Program-made: the position numbers and the translations under genes
The notes under the pieces: generated by a model
The model's database searches: none
What the model was told of the DNA's origin: nothing
Seen by the model: the letters and a program-made list of their open reading frames with translations, nothing else
In this document: positions 34,100 to 43,166 of the stretch, in pieces
Numbering within the stretch: the first letter of the stretch is position 1
Layout: the number at the start of each line of letters is the position of its first letter
Source: Algisphaera agarilytica
Lineage (GTDB): Bacteria; Planctomycetota; Phycisphaerae; Phycisphaerales; Phycisphaeraceae
Assembly: GCF_014207595.1 (NCBI RefSeq)
Contig: NZ_JACHGY010000001.1
Coordinates: forward strand, 1,612,001 to 1,676,000
Reading direction: 5' to 3'
DNA: 64,000 bases

Positions 34100-36835
34100 T
34101 CAATCCCGTCGACGCCCCAGCAACAGACCGCCCGCCGCGAGCAGCATCGTCAGGGACGCGGGCTCGGGGATCGGGAACGCGCCCGAGCTCAGGGCCGACG
34201 TGTTGCCGAAGTTGTCGGCCCAGATCGTGTAGTCCGCCGCGTTAACCACGCCGTCGCCGTTGCCATCGGCCGCGAGATCGGTGGTCGAGTTGAAGCTGTC
34301 GGCCCAGACGGTGTAGTCCGCCGCGTCCACGACGCCGTTGCCGTTGTAATCGCCCAGCACGCTGGCCAAGAGGCTGAGGCGGATGTATTCGATGCGGTCC
34401 AGGTTGCCGTCGCCGTTGCCCGGACCCGACACGAGGCTGTCGGCGAGGAGTTCGCCGCCGTCGGCCGTATCGAAGAGCGCCACGGCGACCCAAATCTCTT
34501 CGGGGATCTCGTCGAGGCCCAACTCGGCGGCGAGGTCGAGGACGCCTTCGAGATAGCCGCCGCCGTTGCCGGTAGCCGATTCGCCCTGGTCGCCTTCAGT
34601 GTCGAACCATCCCGACCACCCGTTGTCGTTTTCGTTGGCCAGGAAGGCGTCCCAGCCCGCGACCTGTCCGGACTTGGCCCACTGCGCCGGGCCGAGCTCG
34701 CCGGGCCCGTCGGCGAGGAAGATAAAGACATCCGCCCCTTCGCCCCCGTCTTCGGTGGCGAGATAGAGCTGGTCGCCCTCGACCGCGTAGTAGAGGTTTT
34801 GGCCGCCGTGGCTGGCGGCGAGTTCGGCCTCGCTGTCGAGCTGGCCGTCCATCGCAAAGCCCGGCCCGTCGGGTCCGGTGCCGCCGATGGTGGACTGACC
34901 GACGTAGACCGATTGGATCTCGCTGCGTTCGATGTTGCCGTTGTTGTCCACCGCTTCGACGTAGTAGTCCAGCAGGACTTCCGAGTAGCCGGTGATCATC
35001 GCGCTGAAACGCTCGGCCCGGACGAGTGGGTCCAGGATGCCGTCGGGCGGCTCGATGTCGCTGGACGACATCGACAGGCTCATCCAGTCGCCCACCTCGT
35101 CGCCCCCGGCGTACGTCTCGTTGTCCGTCGAGTCGAGCGGGTTGAACCCATCGTTGTCCAAGCGGTACTTCAGCGTCACGCTGTCCAGACCCGACACGTC
35201 GTAGGCAAACGTCCAGACTTCGAAGTCGCTGGGCTCGGGAGTGTCGCTCCACTCAAACCCGCCGGGGTTGTACGACTCGCGTTGCGGCAGGAAGACCGAC
35301 GGCGCGGTGGTTTCGTCGTTCAGCGAGGCGAGCACCTGGTTCGCTTGTTCGACCGCCAGGTTGCTCCCGAGGGTGACGTTGCTGTCCCAGCTCTCGGTGC
35401 CGTCCCAGTACCAGTGGTCGGATGCCTCGGCCTGGAGCAGGTAGTGCCAAGCGCGTTCGGTCGCGTTGCCGGTGTTGTCGATGATGTTCTGCAGGTCCTG
35501 CACCGCGACGTTGTCGTCGGCGGTGAAGACGTGGTTCTTCGCGGCCGTGAGCACCGCCCAGGAGTTGCGGTCGGGCGACCAGCCGGTGTTGGGGTCGGGG
35601 TCGCCGAGCCATTTCTTGAACTCGGGGTCGCCGTTGTCGGCCCCGGCCCAGGAACCCGGTGCGATGTGGACCACGTCGTTTTCGTCGACGGGGAAGCGGT
35701 CCAGGTAGTCCTGCACGGTGGTGGCGTTGTAGTCGGGGGTGTTGGAGACCCAGTTGACCATGTTGTTGAAGTTGCCGTGGTAGTAGGCCTCGCTGCCGCC
35801 GCCGAAGTTGTCGCCGTCGTGGTGGAGGACGACAAACATCGGGTGGTCCGGGTCGGTGTTGAGCTGGCGGTACTGGCTGAAAACCTGTTCGTACTGCAGC
35901 GCGCCAAAACCGCCGCGCCCATCTTCGTTGCCCTCGTAACGCGCCGCGGGCACGGCGACGATCTTCTCGATCTCGCCGGTATTGGGGTCGACGTACTGAG
36001 CCATGTGCGGGCGATACGCAAACGGCGCCGCGACACGGCTCGGGGCCCAGAGGTTGTTGAGCTGCACCCACTGCTCGTCGGGGAGCGCGGGGTTGATCTG
36101 GTCGGCCCGGTTGGGGGCGTAGAGGTTGCTGCCGTTGGTGTGCGGGTAGCCCTGGGTGGCGCGTTCGAGGTGGATGCTGTCGAAGAGCGTCCACTCGATG
36201 CCCTCGGCCTTGAGCGCCGGGATCATGCGGGCCGAGAACGCGGTCTCGGCGGGGAAGTAGCCGCGCGACTGGTCTTCAGGTGGGCCGCCGAACTGCTGGT
36301 CGACCATGTGCTTGTGCAGCTTGATCTGCATGCGGAGGTCACGCGTGTCCAGAAGCGGGGAGAGCGCGTGGTGGTAGTTGAAGTTCACCAGGTCCAGGCG
36401 GGCGTTGCCCTCGGCGGTGTTGAAGCCGCGGGCCTGCTGGTAAGCGCCGTCCCAGTTCTGGAAGTTGCCGTTGCCGTTGGCGGCGAGGGTGTTGAGGTTC
36501 TCGACCAGTGAGCCGGAGAACGAGACCTGGGCGCCGAGGTTGGGCTGTCCCGAGCCGGACTGGATCGCGTTGCGGGGCCAAGTGGTGTATGGCCCGGTGC
36601 GCTGGTTGTGCACGTCCTGCACGCTGAACGAGAAGCGGCCCGAAGCGTCGGTCTCGAGGATGTTGCTGCCGGGGGTGTAGATCGGCTGGTGCATGTGCCA
36701 GAGGAAGCCGAACTCGATCGGGGCGGGCGTCTGCGCCGAGGCCGAGGTGACCAAACCAAGCGCGACGACACCCGGGGCGACGAAACCTCGCCAACCGCCC
36801 TCACGGCGGAGCACATCACGGAGACACCTCTTCAA
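34100..36835 (-). CDS. Secreted GH57-like protein with dockerin repeats and PEP-CTERM tail
   Basis: 911 residues. A signal peptide ends near SASAQ (about residue 35). A GH57-type catalytic barrel follows with FLWHMHQPIY, GYFPAETAFSARM and HHDGDNFGG, suggesting an alpha-glucan amylase or branching activity. A beta-rich middle comes next, then two type I dockerin repeats (DYNGNGVVDAADYTVWAD and DGNGDGVVNAADYTIWAD), and a PEP-CTERM sorting tail (PEPASLTMLLAAGGLLLGRRR). The start is TTG 36835, with GAGGAG six bases before it. It would be exported and either anchored or sorted by exosortase. Substrate is unknown. No cohesin gene is in the window. Confidence 0.8.
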   Translation of the reverse strand: MKRCLRDVLRREGGWRGFVAPGVVALGLVTSASAQTPAPIEFGFLWHMHQPIYTPGSNILETDASGRFSFSVQDVHNQRTGPYTTWPRNAIQSGSGQPNLGAQVSFSGSLVENLNTLAANGNGNFQNWDGAYQQARGFNTAEGNARLDLVNFNYHHALSPLLDTRDLRMQIKLHKHMVDQQFGGPPEDQSRGYFPAETAFSARMIPALKAEGIEWTLFDSIHLERATQGYPHTNGSNLYAPNRADQINPALPDEQWVQLNNLWAPSRVAAPFAYRPHMAQYVDPNTGEIEKIVAVPAARYEGNEDGRGGFGALQYEQVFSQYRQLNTDPDHPMFVVLHHDGDNFGGGSEAYYHGNFNNMVNWVSNTPDYNATTVQDYLDRFPVDENDVVHIAPGSWAGADNGDPEFKKWLGDPDPNTGWSPDRNSWAVLTAAKNHVFTADDNVAVQDLQNIIDNTGNATERAWHYLLQAEASDHWYWDGTESWDSNVTLGSNLAVEQANQVLASLNDETTAPSVFLPQRESYNPGGFEWSDTPEPSDFEVWTFAYDVSGLDSVTLKYRLDNDGFNPLDSTDNETYAGGDEVGDWMSLSMSSSDIEPPDGILDPLVRAERFSAMITGYSEVLLDYYVEAVDNNGNIERSEIQSVYVGQSTIGGTGPDGPGFAMDGQLDSEAELAASHGGQNLYYAVEGDQLYLATEDGGEGADVFIFLADGPGELGPAQWAKSGQVAGWDAFLANENDNGWSGWFDTEGDQGESATGNGGGYLEGVLDLAAELGLDEIPEEIWVAVALFDTADGGELLADSLVSGPGNGDGNLDRIEYIRLSLLASVLGDYNGNGVVDAADYTVWADSFNSTTDLAADGNGDGVVNAADYTIWADNFGNTSALSSGAFPIPEPASLTMLLAAGGLLLGRRRD

Positions 36836-36936
36836 GCCAAACTCCTCAATCCCCGGAGTGTCGAGCGCACAGAAAACAGAGAGAAAAGAACTTTACGTGA
36901 CACCCGGGCGAAGATCGCCGGGCAGATCGGCCTAAT

Positions 36937-36948
36937 TTAACCGGTTAA
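36937..36948. promoter_or_regulatory. Possible LacI-type operator TTAACCGGTTAA
   Basis: A perfect 12-bp palindrome with central CG lies 102 bases before the GH57 start. On the minus strand it overlaps a possible promoter (TTGTTT, 16 bases, TTAAAT). LacI-family sugar regulators bind sites of this shape, which fits a carbohydrate-active product. Confidence 0.45.
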
Positions 36949-37003
36949 CCTGCGAAAAACAAGCGTATTTCTTGATTTATCCCCCGCACAGGCCCATTCC
37001 ACG

Positions 37004-37039
37004 AAAAAGCCCCCGCCCGTAGAATCGGGTGGGGGCTTT
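37004..37039 (-). terminator. Intrinsic terminator
   Basis: AAAGCCCCCACCCG and CGGGCGGGGGCTTT (read on the minus strand) form a 14-position stem with one mismatch of the G-T kind and a 6-base loop, followed by TTTTTCGT. It lies 50 bases after the stop of the zinc-ribbon gene at 37089. Confidence 0.85.
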
Positions 37040-37088
37040 CGAGATCGGGGATCGGCCGAGGTTACAGGTTCCCGTAAAGGGTCGCGGA

Positions 37089-38306
37089 TTACTCAGCGGC
37101 CTTGCGCCACGCTTCGAGCGGCTTGAACCAGACCTGCCGGTACTCGCCGTTGTTGTCCGCGCCTTCGATGAAGCCCTGCAGCTCGGGAGAAAGCTCGCCC
37201 ATCTGCACGATGTGGAGCTTGACCTTTCGGCCGTCGGGGTTGAGCTTGCCCTTCAGGGTGTCGAGGTAACCGCCCCACCCGGTCGCGCGACCGGTCACGA
37301 AGATGACCTCTTTGGCTCCGCTGCCGACCGCGGCGTCGAGGCTCGCGCCCAGGCCGCCCTTGCCCACGGGCTCGATCGGCTCGAGGAAACTCGTGAGCGC
37401 GTTGCGGCGAGCCGGCGCCGGAGTAAACGGGTTACGTCCGTAGGGGATGACTTTCCCGTCGCTAACCACAAACAGGCTGACCGTCTGGCCGCTGCCGGGG
37501 TGGGTGAGGCCGGCGACCAAAGCGGCGCGGGCGTTTTCAGACCAGTACCTGGACTTGGCGATCGAGTCGAGGAGTACCGCGGTGTGCCCGGGCTGGAGCT
37601 CGATGTTCATCACATTGGGGGTGGGGTTGAGGAACGGGTTGCTCTTGTCCACGACCGCCGGGGCGACGGGCGCGGGCGGCGGGGTGACCGCGGGCTTGGT
37701 CGGCGTGTTGTTCGTGGGCGTTTGAGGCTTGGGAGTAGGCGTTTGGACCGCGGGCTTATTCGCGGTGGTCGGCGTTTTGGCGGGGGCCGGGTCGGTGGCG
37801 GCGGCGCGCTGGGGCGACTGGGCCTGGGCGACGGTCACATTGCTCGTTGCGCCGCCACGGCCGAGGATGATCACCAGCACCACGATCCACTGCACGACGA
37901 ACGTCGCCCAACCCGCGATCGCCAGGCCGACCAGGCCGGGCCGGGGTTTGCGTTGGGCGATCGAGGCGATGGCGCCGCCGGCGGGCTCGGCCACGCCGAC
38001 GTCAGTGGTGAACCCGACGCGTGTCCCCATCGCGGTGCCCGCGCGGGTTCCCGCCCGGGTGCCCGCGCGGGTGCCGGACTTCGAACCCGCCGAAGACGCT
38101 CCCGGGCCGGACTTGCTCGGCGACGCGGGGCGTGAGGAACCACTGGAACCGGGGCTGGGTTTACGGATCATTTTGGGCTGACCTTTCGCGGGATCGCGTG
38201 GAACCGAGACGACGGCGCCACAACTTGAGCAACGGCAGATGCCGCCGGCGAAGCCGGGATCGACTTCAAGAGAACGGGAACAGCTTGGGCAGACAAGTTT
38301 CAGCAC
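37089..38306 (-). CDS. Zinc-ribbon membrane protein with C-terminal VWA-like domain
   Basis: 405 residues, family not recognised. The N-terminus is a four-Cys zinc ribbon (CPSCSR and CRCSSCG). A basic low-complexity linker follows with TRAG repeated three times in a row and related GTRVG copies. A membrane helix (FVVQWIVVLVIILG) comes next, then a Pro/Thr-rich stretch and a C-terminal domain resembling VWA (HTAVLLDSIAKSRYW, LFVVSDGKVIPYG, KEVIFVTGRATGWGGYL), though the metal-site motif is not canonical. Proteins with a zinc ribbon, a helix and a VWA part are common in planctomycetes and of unknown role. The start is GTG. A terminator lies 50 bases after the stop. Confidence 0.6.
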   Translation of the reverse strand: MLKLVCPSCSRSLEVDPGFAGGICRCSSCGAVVSVPRDPAKGQPKMIRKPSPGSSGSSRPASPSKSGPGASSAGSKSGTRAGTRAGTRAGTAMGTRVGFTTDVGVAEPAGGAIASIAQRKPRPGLVGLAIAGWATFVVQWIVVLVIILGRGGATSNVTVAQAQSPQRAAATDPAPAKTPTTANKPAVQTPTPKPQTPTNNTPTKPAVTPPPAPVAPAVVDKSNPFLNPTPNVMNIELQPGHTAVLLDSIAKSRYWSENARAALVAGLTHPGSGQTVSLFVVSDGKVIPYGRNPFTPAPARRNALTSFLEPIEPVGKGGLGASLDAAVGSGAKEVIFVTGRATGWGGYLDTLKGKLNPDGRKVKLHIVQMGELSPELQGFIEGADNNGEYRQVWFKPLEAWRKAAE

Positions 38307-38564
38307 AACGCAGAGACTCTCGCAAACCTGGCCCTAGCGCCAACACTTCAACCGGGGCAACGGCGTATGTTGATTCATCGGGCCAAACGTGCGTCTGCCC
38401 GGGTTATCGACACGATAGGAAACCCGATCCAGCCCGATGTCGGCCGATTGGCCCACAACGTCCAAACCGGCACGGTAACTCCCGTCTATTTTAACCCAAC
38501 CCCCGATCCGGCAAAGCAACAACCGGCCGAATCTAGGGGTTTGCGCTACTTTCGATCGCCGGGA

Positions 38565-39074
38565 TTACTGCAGCGAGGTGATGTCGCTGAGCACCGTCAG
38601 GCCCTCGGGCAGCTTCGGTGTCACCACCGCACAGTACGGGAAGGTGATGGCCTGGGTGGCGGCATCGCCCGATGCCGGGGCCTCGGCGGTGCCTTGAACG
38701 TAGAGCGTGTCGCCCTTGAGTTGCAGCCCGGTGATGTCCGCGGCGAAGCCGCCTGTGGCTTGCTGGCCGAGGCTGAAGAGCACGACCGACTGAACGCCCA
38801 GGTCCACCGGCACACCCGCGTCGGCAAACGCCGCGTCCAGGCCAAGCCCGGCAACCGCGGCTTGGTCCAGGATGCCGACGCCGTGAGACTCGATGGGCAT
38901 CTGGTCGCCGCTGACCTTGGCGATGATCTGTACCGGCGAGGCGAAGACCTTAGCGGGCGGGGCCGTTTCTTCCGCCGTGCTCGAGGATGCCGACGAGCCT
39001 CCGCCGGCGCATCCGAGCATCAACATGGGGGTGCAGGTCAGGGTGGCGGCCAGGGCAACGGTGAGCAAGCGCAT
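38565..39074 (-). CDS. Lipoprotein with PrcB-like C-terminal domain
   Basis: 169 residues. The N-terminus is a lipoprotein signal with lipobox LMLGC (Cys at about 22), followed by a Ser/Gly-rich linker. The C-terminal half fits the PrcB_C domain (VVLFSLGQQATGGFAADI, then ITFPYCAVVTPKLP). The role of that domain is not settled; in Treponema it belongs to a protease complex. ATG 39074 has GGAGAA upstream and TATTCT 12 bases before it. No protease partner is adjacent. Confidence 0.65.
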   Translation of the reverse strand: MRLLTVALAATLTCTPMLMLGCAGGGSSASSSTAEETAPPAKVFASPVQIIAKVSGDQMPIESHGVGILDQAAVAGLGLDAAFADAGVPVDLGVQSVVLFSLGQQATGGFAADITGLQLKGDTLYVQGTAEAPASGDAATQAITFPYCAVVTPKLPEGLTVLSDITSLQ

Positions 39075-39166
39075 GGGACTTCTCCAAGAATAAGGACGTG
39101 TGGATCAATATAAACAAAACCCAGTCGGTTCGGCGGCGAATGGGGCTGATCGGGGATTAACGGTGT

Positions 39167-39856
39167 TTATCGGCCCGGGTCACGCTTGACCAAAATCATC
39201 GCCTGAAACTCACGGCCTTCGCGGATGTACTTGCGTTCGAAGTTCGTTCCCACCAACTCGCCCTCGCCCGCCGACGCGGGACGCTCGAACGGCCGACGCT
39301 CAAACAGGTCTTCGACCTGAGCCGCGTGTTCCTGCATCCATTGGAAGTAATCGGCGTGGTCCGTCGCCAACCGGATCTCGCCGCCCGGCTGGAGCACGCG
39401 GTGCAACTCCCGCAGGAACGGGGCCTGCACCGAACGGCGTTTGTTGTGGCGGGCCTTGGGCCAGGGATCGGGGAAGTAGATGTGCACGCGGCGCAACGCC
39501 TCATCCGCCACGTAGTTGCGGACAAACACCGTCGCATCCGCCCAGAGCAGGCGGACGTTGCCTAGGCCATGTCGGCGGGCGCGGTCGGCCGCCAGACGCC
39601 AGAACTTCTTGGACCATTCCACCCCCAGGAAGTCGACCTCCGGTTCCAGCCCGGCCTGCTGAACCAGAAAGGTGCCCTTCCCCGAGCCGATCTCCAGATC
39701 AAAGCCCGCCCCGGGGCCCTCGGCCTGGGCGGTCCGTTCGAACTTGAACCAGGTCCGCAGGTCCAGCGGCCCGTGGTCGAGCTCGGGAAGGTCATCCTGG
39801 GAAAAGCCGTAGCCGGTAACGTCCAGGGATTCGGTTTTCGAGGGGGGATTGGCCAT
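39167..39856 (-). CDS. trmB: tRNA (guanine-N7)-methyltransferase
   Basis: 229 residues. The SAM-binding motif is DLEIGSGKGTFLV, and the TrmB signature is IYFPDPWPKARHNKRRSV, with ATDHADYFQWM after it. It methylates G46 in the variable loop of tRNAs. ATG 39856 is preferred: TATGCT ends six bases before it, and the upstream extension of the frame to 40024 would overlap the divergent gene. Confidence 0.93.
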   Translation of the reverse strand: MANPPSKTESLDVTGYGFSQDDLPELDHGPLDLRTWFKFERTAQAEGPGAGFDLEIGSGKGTFLVQQAGLEPEVDFLGVEWSKKFWRLAADRARRHGLGNVRLLWADATVFVRNYVADEALRRVHIYFPDPWPKARHNKRRSVQAPFLRELHRVLQPGGEIRLATDHADYFQWMQEHAAQVEDLFERRPFERPASAGEGELVGTNFERKYIREGREFQAMILVKRDPGR

Positions 39857-39862
39857 CGGCCC

Positions 39863-39868
39863 AGCATA
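39863..39868 (-). promoter_or_regulatory. -10 box TATGCT of trmB
   Basis: Read on the minus strand, TATGCT is followed by six bases and then ATG 39856, which fixes the trmB start and predicts a leaderless messenger. Confidence 0.5.
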
Positions 39869-40002
39869 TCGCGCCAGCAGAAGTTGCTGGAAATCTGCCT
39901 TATCGGCACCTACGCTCATAGAACCGGACGTTTTGGACGATGTTGTATTGTCTATTGCAGCGCAGAACGCTACGCTTCGGGCCCGAAGGACCCCAGAAAC
40001 TC

Positions 40003-40899
40003 GTGAAACAGAGCCTTTCTCCAAAAGAACTGGCCCAAGTGATTGGGGTCAGCGAATCCTCGCTCAAGCGTTGGGCGGATGACGGCCGGGTGCGCGTGAC
40101 CCGTACCGCCGGGGGCCACCGCCGGATCACGCTGCAGGAAGCCGTGCGCTTTGCCCGCGAGGCGCACATGCCGATTGTGCGGCCCGAGCTGCTGGGTATC
40201 CACCAGGCCGGCAAACTCTCCTCCCAGGCTCGCCCCGTGACCGCTGAAAAAGCCGCGGTCATGCTCGAGAAGATGCTGGTCAACGGCCACACCGACGAAG
40301 CGCGGGGCCTGCTGCTGGACCTGTTCCTCAAAGGTAAATCTCTCGCCTGGATCTGTGACGGGCCGATCAATCTGGCGATGGCCCGTATCGGTGAGATCTG
40401 GGCCCACAACTCCAAGGGCATCTACATCGAGCACAACGCGATCGACGTGTGCATCCACGCGCTCACGCAGATGCGTCTGCTGATCACCCCGCCCGCGCTC
40501 AGCGACGCGGTGCCCGAGGACGAGCCCGCCCGGCCGTACGCCTTGGGCGGCGGCCCACCGAACGACCCCTACCTGTTGGGATCACTCATGGCGGCGTGCA
40601 TCTGCGCCGAAGCCGGTTACAACGACATCAACCTCGGCGCCAACCTGCCACTGGAATCGCTGGCGGAAGCGACCGAGGAATACCACCCCAAGCTGGTCTG
40701 GCTGTCGTGCTCCTACACCGAAGCCGCCCCGTCTCCCAAAGCCATCGATCAACTGGCCGAGCAACTCGGCACCCTGGGTGCCAAGCTGGTGGTGGGCGGT
40801 CAGGCCGGGCCGCGCGGCGATGGCGGGTCCGAGAACCTTTGCGTCTGCGACAGCATGGGTGAACTCAGCGCGTTCGCCAAGGGGCTCTTGGCCACCTAA
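40003..40899 (+). CDS. MerR-type HTH regulator with B12-binding-like domain
   Basis: About 298 residues. The N-terminal HTH (LSPKELAQVIGVSESSLKRWADDG) has a MerR-type wing (TAGGHRRIT). A four-helix segment (about 75-155) and a Rossmann-like domain follow, the layout of CarH/LitR-type light or cobalamin sensors. The usual lower-ligand His is not visible: the expected loop reads PPNDPYLLG and the other reads DINLGANLP. It may therefore bind another ligand or none. I choose GTG 40003 because it directly precedes the HTH; ATG 39940 would add 21 residues without resemblance. It probably represses or activates transcription. Confidence 0.75.
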   Translation: MKQSLSPKELAQVIGVSESSLKRWADDGRVRVTRTAGGHRRITLQEAVRFAREAHMPIVRPELLGIHQAGKLSSQARPVTAEKAAVMLEKMLVNGHTDEARGLLLDLFLKGKSLAWICDGPINLAMARIGEIWAHNSKGIYIEHNAIDVCIHALTQMRLLITPPALSDAVPEDEPARPYALGGGPPNDPYLLGSLMAACICAEAGYNDINLGANLPLESLAEATEEYHPKLVWLSCSYTEAAPSPKAIDQLAEQLGTLGAKLVVGGQAGPRGDGGSENLCVCDSMGELSAFAKGLLAT

Positions 40900-41035
40900 G
40901 GGGCAACCCCTCCAGTAAACACATGAATTGCGGGGCCAAAACCGTCGATATCAACAGAGATACGCGGCCACCGGTTTTCCGTTGGCGGTATCAGGGGTTT
41001 CGAATCTATCTCTGTCTGTCAAGGCGTTCTGCGGT

Positions 41036-42574
41036 ATGTCCCAATCGACCGAGTCCATCCAGCTCGATAGCAAGGCCAGCGATACGCTCAAGCGCTTGGG
41101 TCAGAAACTGCCCGTGCGCCCCGGCCCGCTGCTGGACCTGCTTTCGTGTAGCGGCGAGGACGCGGGAGAGGTCACTGACATTGTCGAGCGCGACCCGGCC
41201 ATGTCGGCACGGGTTCTGGGTGTCGTCAACTCTGCGGGCAACCGCCGGCTCAACGAGATCACCAGTATCGAACGGGCGGTGCTCCAGCTCGGCCCCGCGC
41301 AGGTGCGCACGCTCGGGTTGGCGATGGGCCTGCAGGTCCTCGCCGAGCAGATGAAGCTCAGCCCCGAGATGATCCAGAGCTTCTGGAACGCCTCGCTGCG
41401 CAAAGCCGAAGCCGCCCACCTCGCCGCCCAGGTCATCGACCCCGAACGCAAGACCTCTGCCTACGCCGCGGGCCTGATCGCCGACATCGGGCTGCCGCTG
41501 CTGATGGGCCTTGACCCCGACTTCTACGAAAACCGCATGCCGCTGCGCCCCGCCAACCAGAGCTGGAGCGACGCCGAGCGGCAACACTTCGGCATCGACC
41601 ACGCGGTCGCGGGGGCCCACGTCCTGAACGACTGGCACGTCTCGGCCGAGAGCTGCCGACGTGTGCGCAACCACCATCAACTCCCCAGCGACGACGACGA
41701 CGCGGGCCTGGTGCTGGCCCTGTTCATCGCCGGGCTGCTGCCCCACGACCAGGGCGAGATCGACCCGGTCGACCTGGACCGCCTCATGGCCGTCCACGCC
41801 AAGGTCCTCAGCCACGTCTACACCACGCCCGACGCCTTCCTTGGCCACGTGTACACCGAGTCGCAGCGCCGACTCAACCGCGATGTGGATCAGGACTCCG
41901 GCGAAGCCCTCAAGCTCCAGCCGTTCCTCGACGCCATCTCGGCCAACACGATCCACCTCGTCACGCAGCTGGCGACCGTGAAGCACTCGCAGTCCAAGCA
42001 GAAGGAAGACCTCAGCAACCTGCGCTTCGAGGCCTTCACCGATCCGCTGACCAAAGTCTTCAACCGCCGGGGCTTCTTCAACCTCGCCGAGCAACGCTTC
42101 TCCAAAGCGGCCAACGGCCTGAGCGCCTGCTGCATGATGCTCGACCTCAACGGGCTCAAACCCATCAACGACGTTCACGGCCACGACGCGGGCGACCTCA
42201 TGCTCCGCGGCATCGCCAAGCTCCTGCGTCGTTCGGTCAGCCGCAGCGACATCATCGGCCGGCTCGGGGGCGACGAGTTTGCCGTGCTCATCACCGACAT
42301 CGACGAACACGGCGCACGCGTCGCCGCCACCCGCCTGCGCGACACCTGCCTCTACAAAAAAGTACGCGTCACCCCCGACCTGACCTGCGACATCAGCTTC
42401 AGCCTCGGCGCGGTGTTCCACGAGTGCGTCGGCCCCGTGGTCCAACTCGACCAGCTCCTGGCGGGCGCTGACGAACTCATGTATCAACGCAAACGCTCCG
42501 GGCAGGCCGGCCTCATCTTCGCCCATTACGGCCAGGGCAACGGCGACTCCACCATGGCCCCCGCCCCCCACTAA
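41036..42574 (+). CDS. HDOD-GGDEF protein, probable diguanylate cyclase
   Basis: 512 residues. An HDOD domain comes first (RPGPLLDLLSC, DPAMSARVLGVVNSAG), then a helical region, and a C-terminal GGDEF domain with the intact active motif RLGGDEFAVL (about residue 410) and DLNGLKPINDVHGHDAGD upstream. It should make cyclic di-GMP in response to a signal sensed by HDOD. No inhibitory RxxD is obvious. ATG 41036 is preferred over the open frame from 40928, whose first 36 residues look non-coding. It follows the MerR-type regulator on the same strand. Confidence 0.85.
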   Translation: MSQSTESIQLDSKASDTLKRLGQKLPVRPGPLLDLLSCSGEDAGEVTDIVERDPAMSARVLGVVNSAGNRRLNEITSIERAVLQLGPAQVRTLGLAMGLQVLAEQMKLSPEMIQSFWNASLRKAEAAHLAAQVIDPERKTSAYAAGLIADIGLPLLMGLDPDFYENRMPLRPANQSWSDAERQHFGIDHAVAGAHVLNDWHVSAESCRRVRNHHQLPSDDDDAGLVLALFIAGLLPHDQGEIDPVDLDRLMAVHAKVLSHVYTTPDAFLGHVYTESQRRLNRDVDQDSGEALKLQPFLDAISANTIHLVTQLATVKHSQSKQKEDLSNLRFEAFTDPLTKVFNRRGFFNLAEQRFSKAANGLSACCMMLDLNGLKPINDVHGHDAGDLMLRGIAKLLRRSVSRSDIIGRLGGDEFAVLITDIDEHGARVAATRLRDTCLYKKVRVTPDLTCDISFSLGAVFHECVGPVVQLDQLLAGADELMYQRKRSGQAGLIFAHYGQGNGDSTMAPAPH

Positions 42575-42583
42575 GCCCCTGCC

Positions 42584-42589
42584 TATCAT
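42584..42589 (+). promoter_or_regulatory. -10 box TATCAT of the gene at 42595
   Basis: TATCAT ends 5 nt before ATG 42595, so a leaderless messenger is expected. Confidence 0.45.
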
Positions 42590-42594
42590 CCAAT

Positions 42595-43152
42595 ATGCAA
42601 TGGGTGATCTCGACAAGCCTGACGACCACACTCATCGCCGCGGTGCTGTGTCTGTCGGCCACCTTCCTCATGCCCGCCCGGCACGCCCGGGCTCAGGACG
42701 CTGAACCCGACGTCGCGCCGCCCGCCCAAGCCCCCGCTCCGGAACTCCTGCCGCTCGAAGTCATCCTCGCGCAGCTCACCGGGCTCCAAAACGCCGGCGA
42801 CCCCGAAGCCCCGGAAGAAACCGGCATGCGTGTCGTCTGGAACTTCGCCGCCCCCGCCAACCGAGAAGTCACCGGGCCCTTCGAGCGCTTCGACGCCATG
42901 GTCCGCGCCCATCCCTTCGCCCCGCTCGTCGGCCACCACAGCCACGAGGTCGCGCACCTCACCCAAGACCCCGAACTGGGCGTCGCCCAGGCTCTGATCG
43001 CGGTGACCCATGGCCCGGACCGCGAAACCGCGTGGTTCGTTTGGCGTCTGTCGCGGCCCGTCGAAGGCGAGTCCGCCAACTGCTGGGTCACCGACGCGGT
43101 CTACCCCGTCGAACTCGATGACGAGCCCAGCGATCCTGGCCAGATCGCCTGA
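42595..43152 (+). CDS. Secreted hypothetical protein, DUF4864-like
   Basis: 185 residues. The signal peptide runs to about residue 33 (FLMPARHARA-Q), followed by a Pro/Ala linker. The rest resembles NTF2-like DUF4864 proteins: FAPLVGHHSHEV, ALIAVTHGPDRETAWFVWRLSRP, then NCWVTDAVYPVEL. That relation rests on pattern memory and is not firm. No function can be given. It lies 20 bases after the GGDEF gene but has its own promoter-like box. Confidence 0.55.
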   Translation: MQWVISTSLTTTLIAAVLCLSATFLMPARHARAQDAEPDVAPPAQAPAPELLPLEVILAQLTGLQNAGDPEAPEETGMRVVWNFAAPANREVTGPFERFDAMVRAHPFAPLVGHHSHEVAHLTQDPELGVAQALIAVTHGPDRETAWFVWRLSRPVEGESANCWVTDAVYPVELDDEPSDPGQIA

Positions 43153-43166
43153 CCCACCCCCAACCC

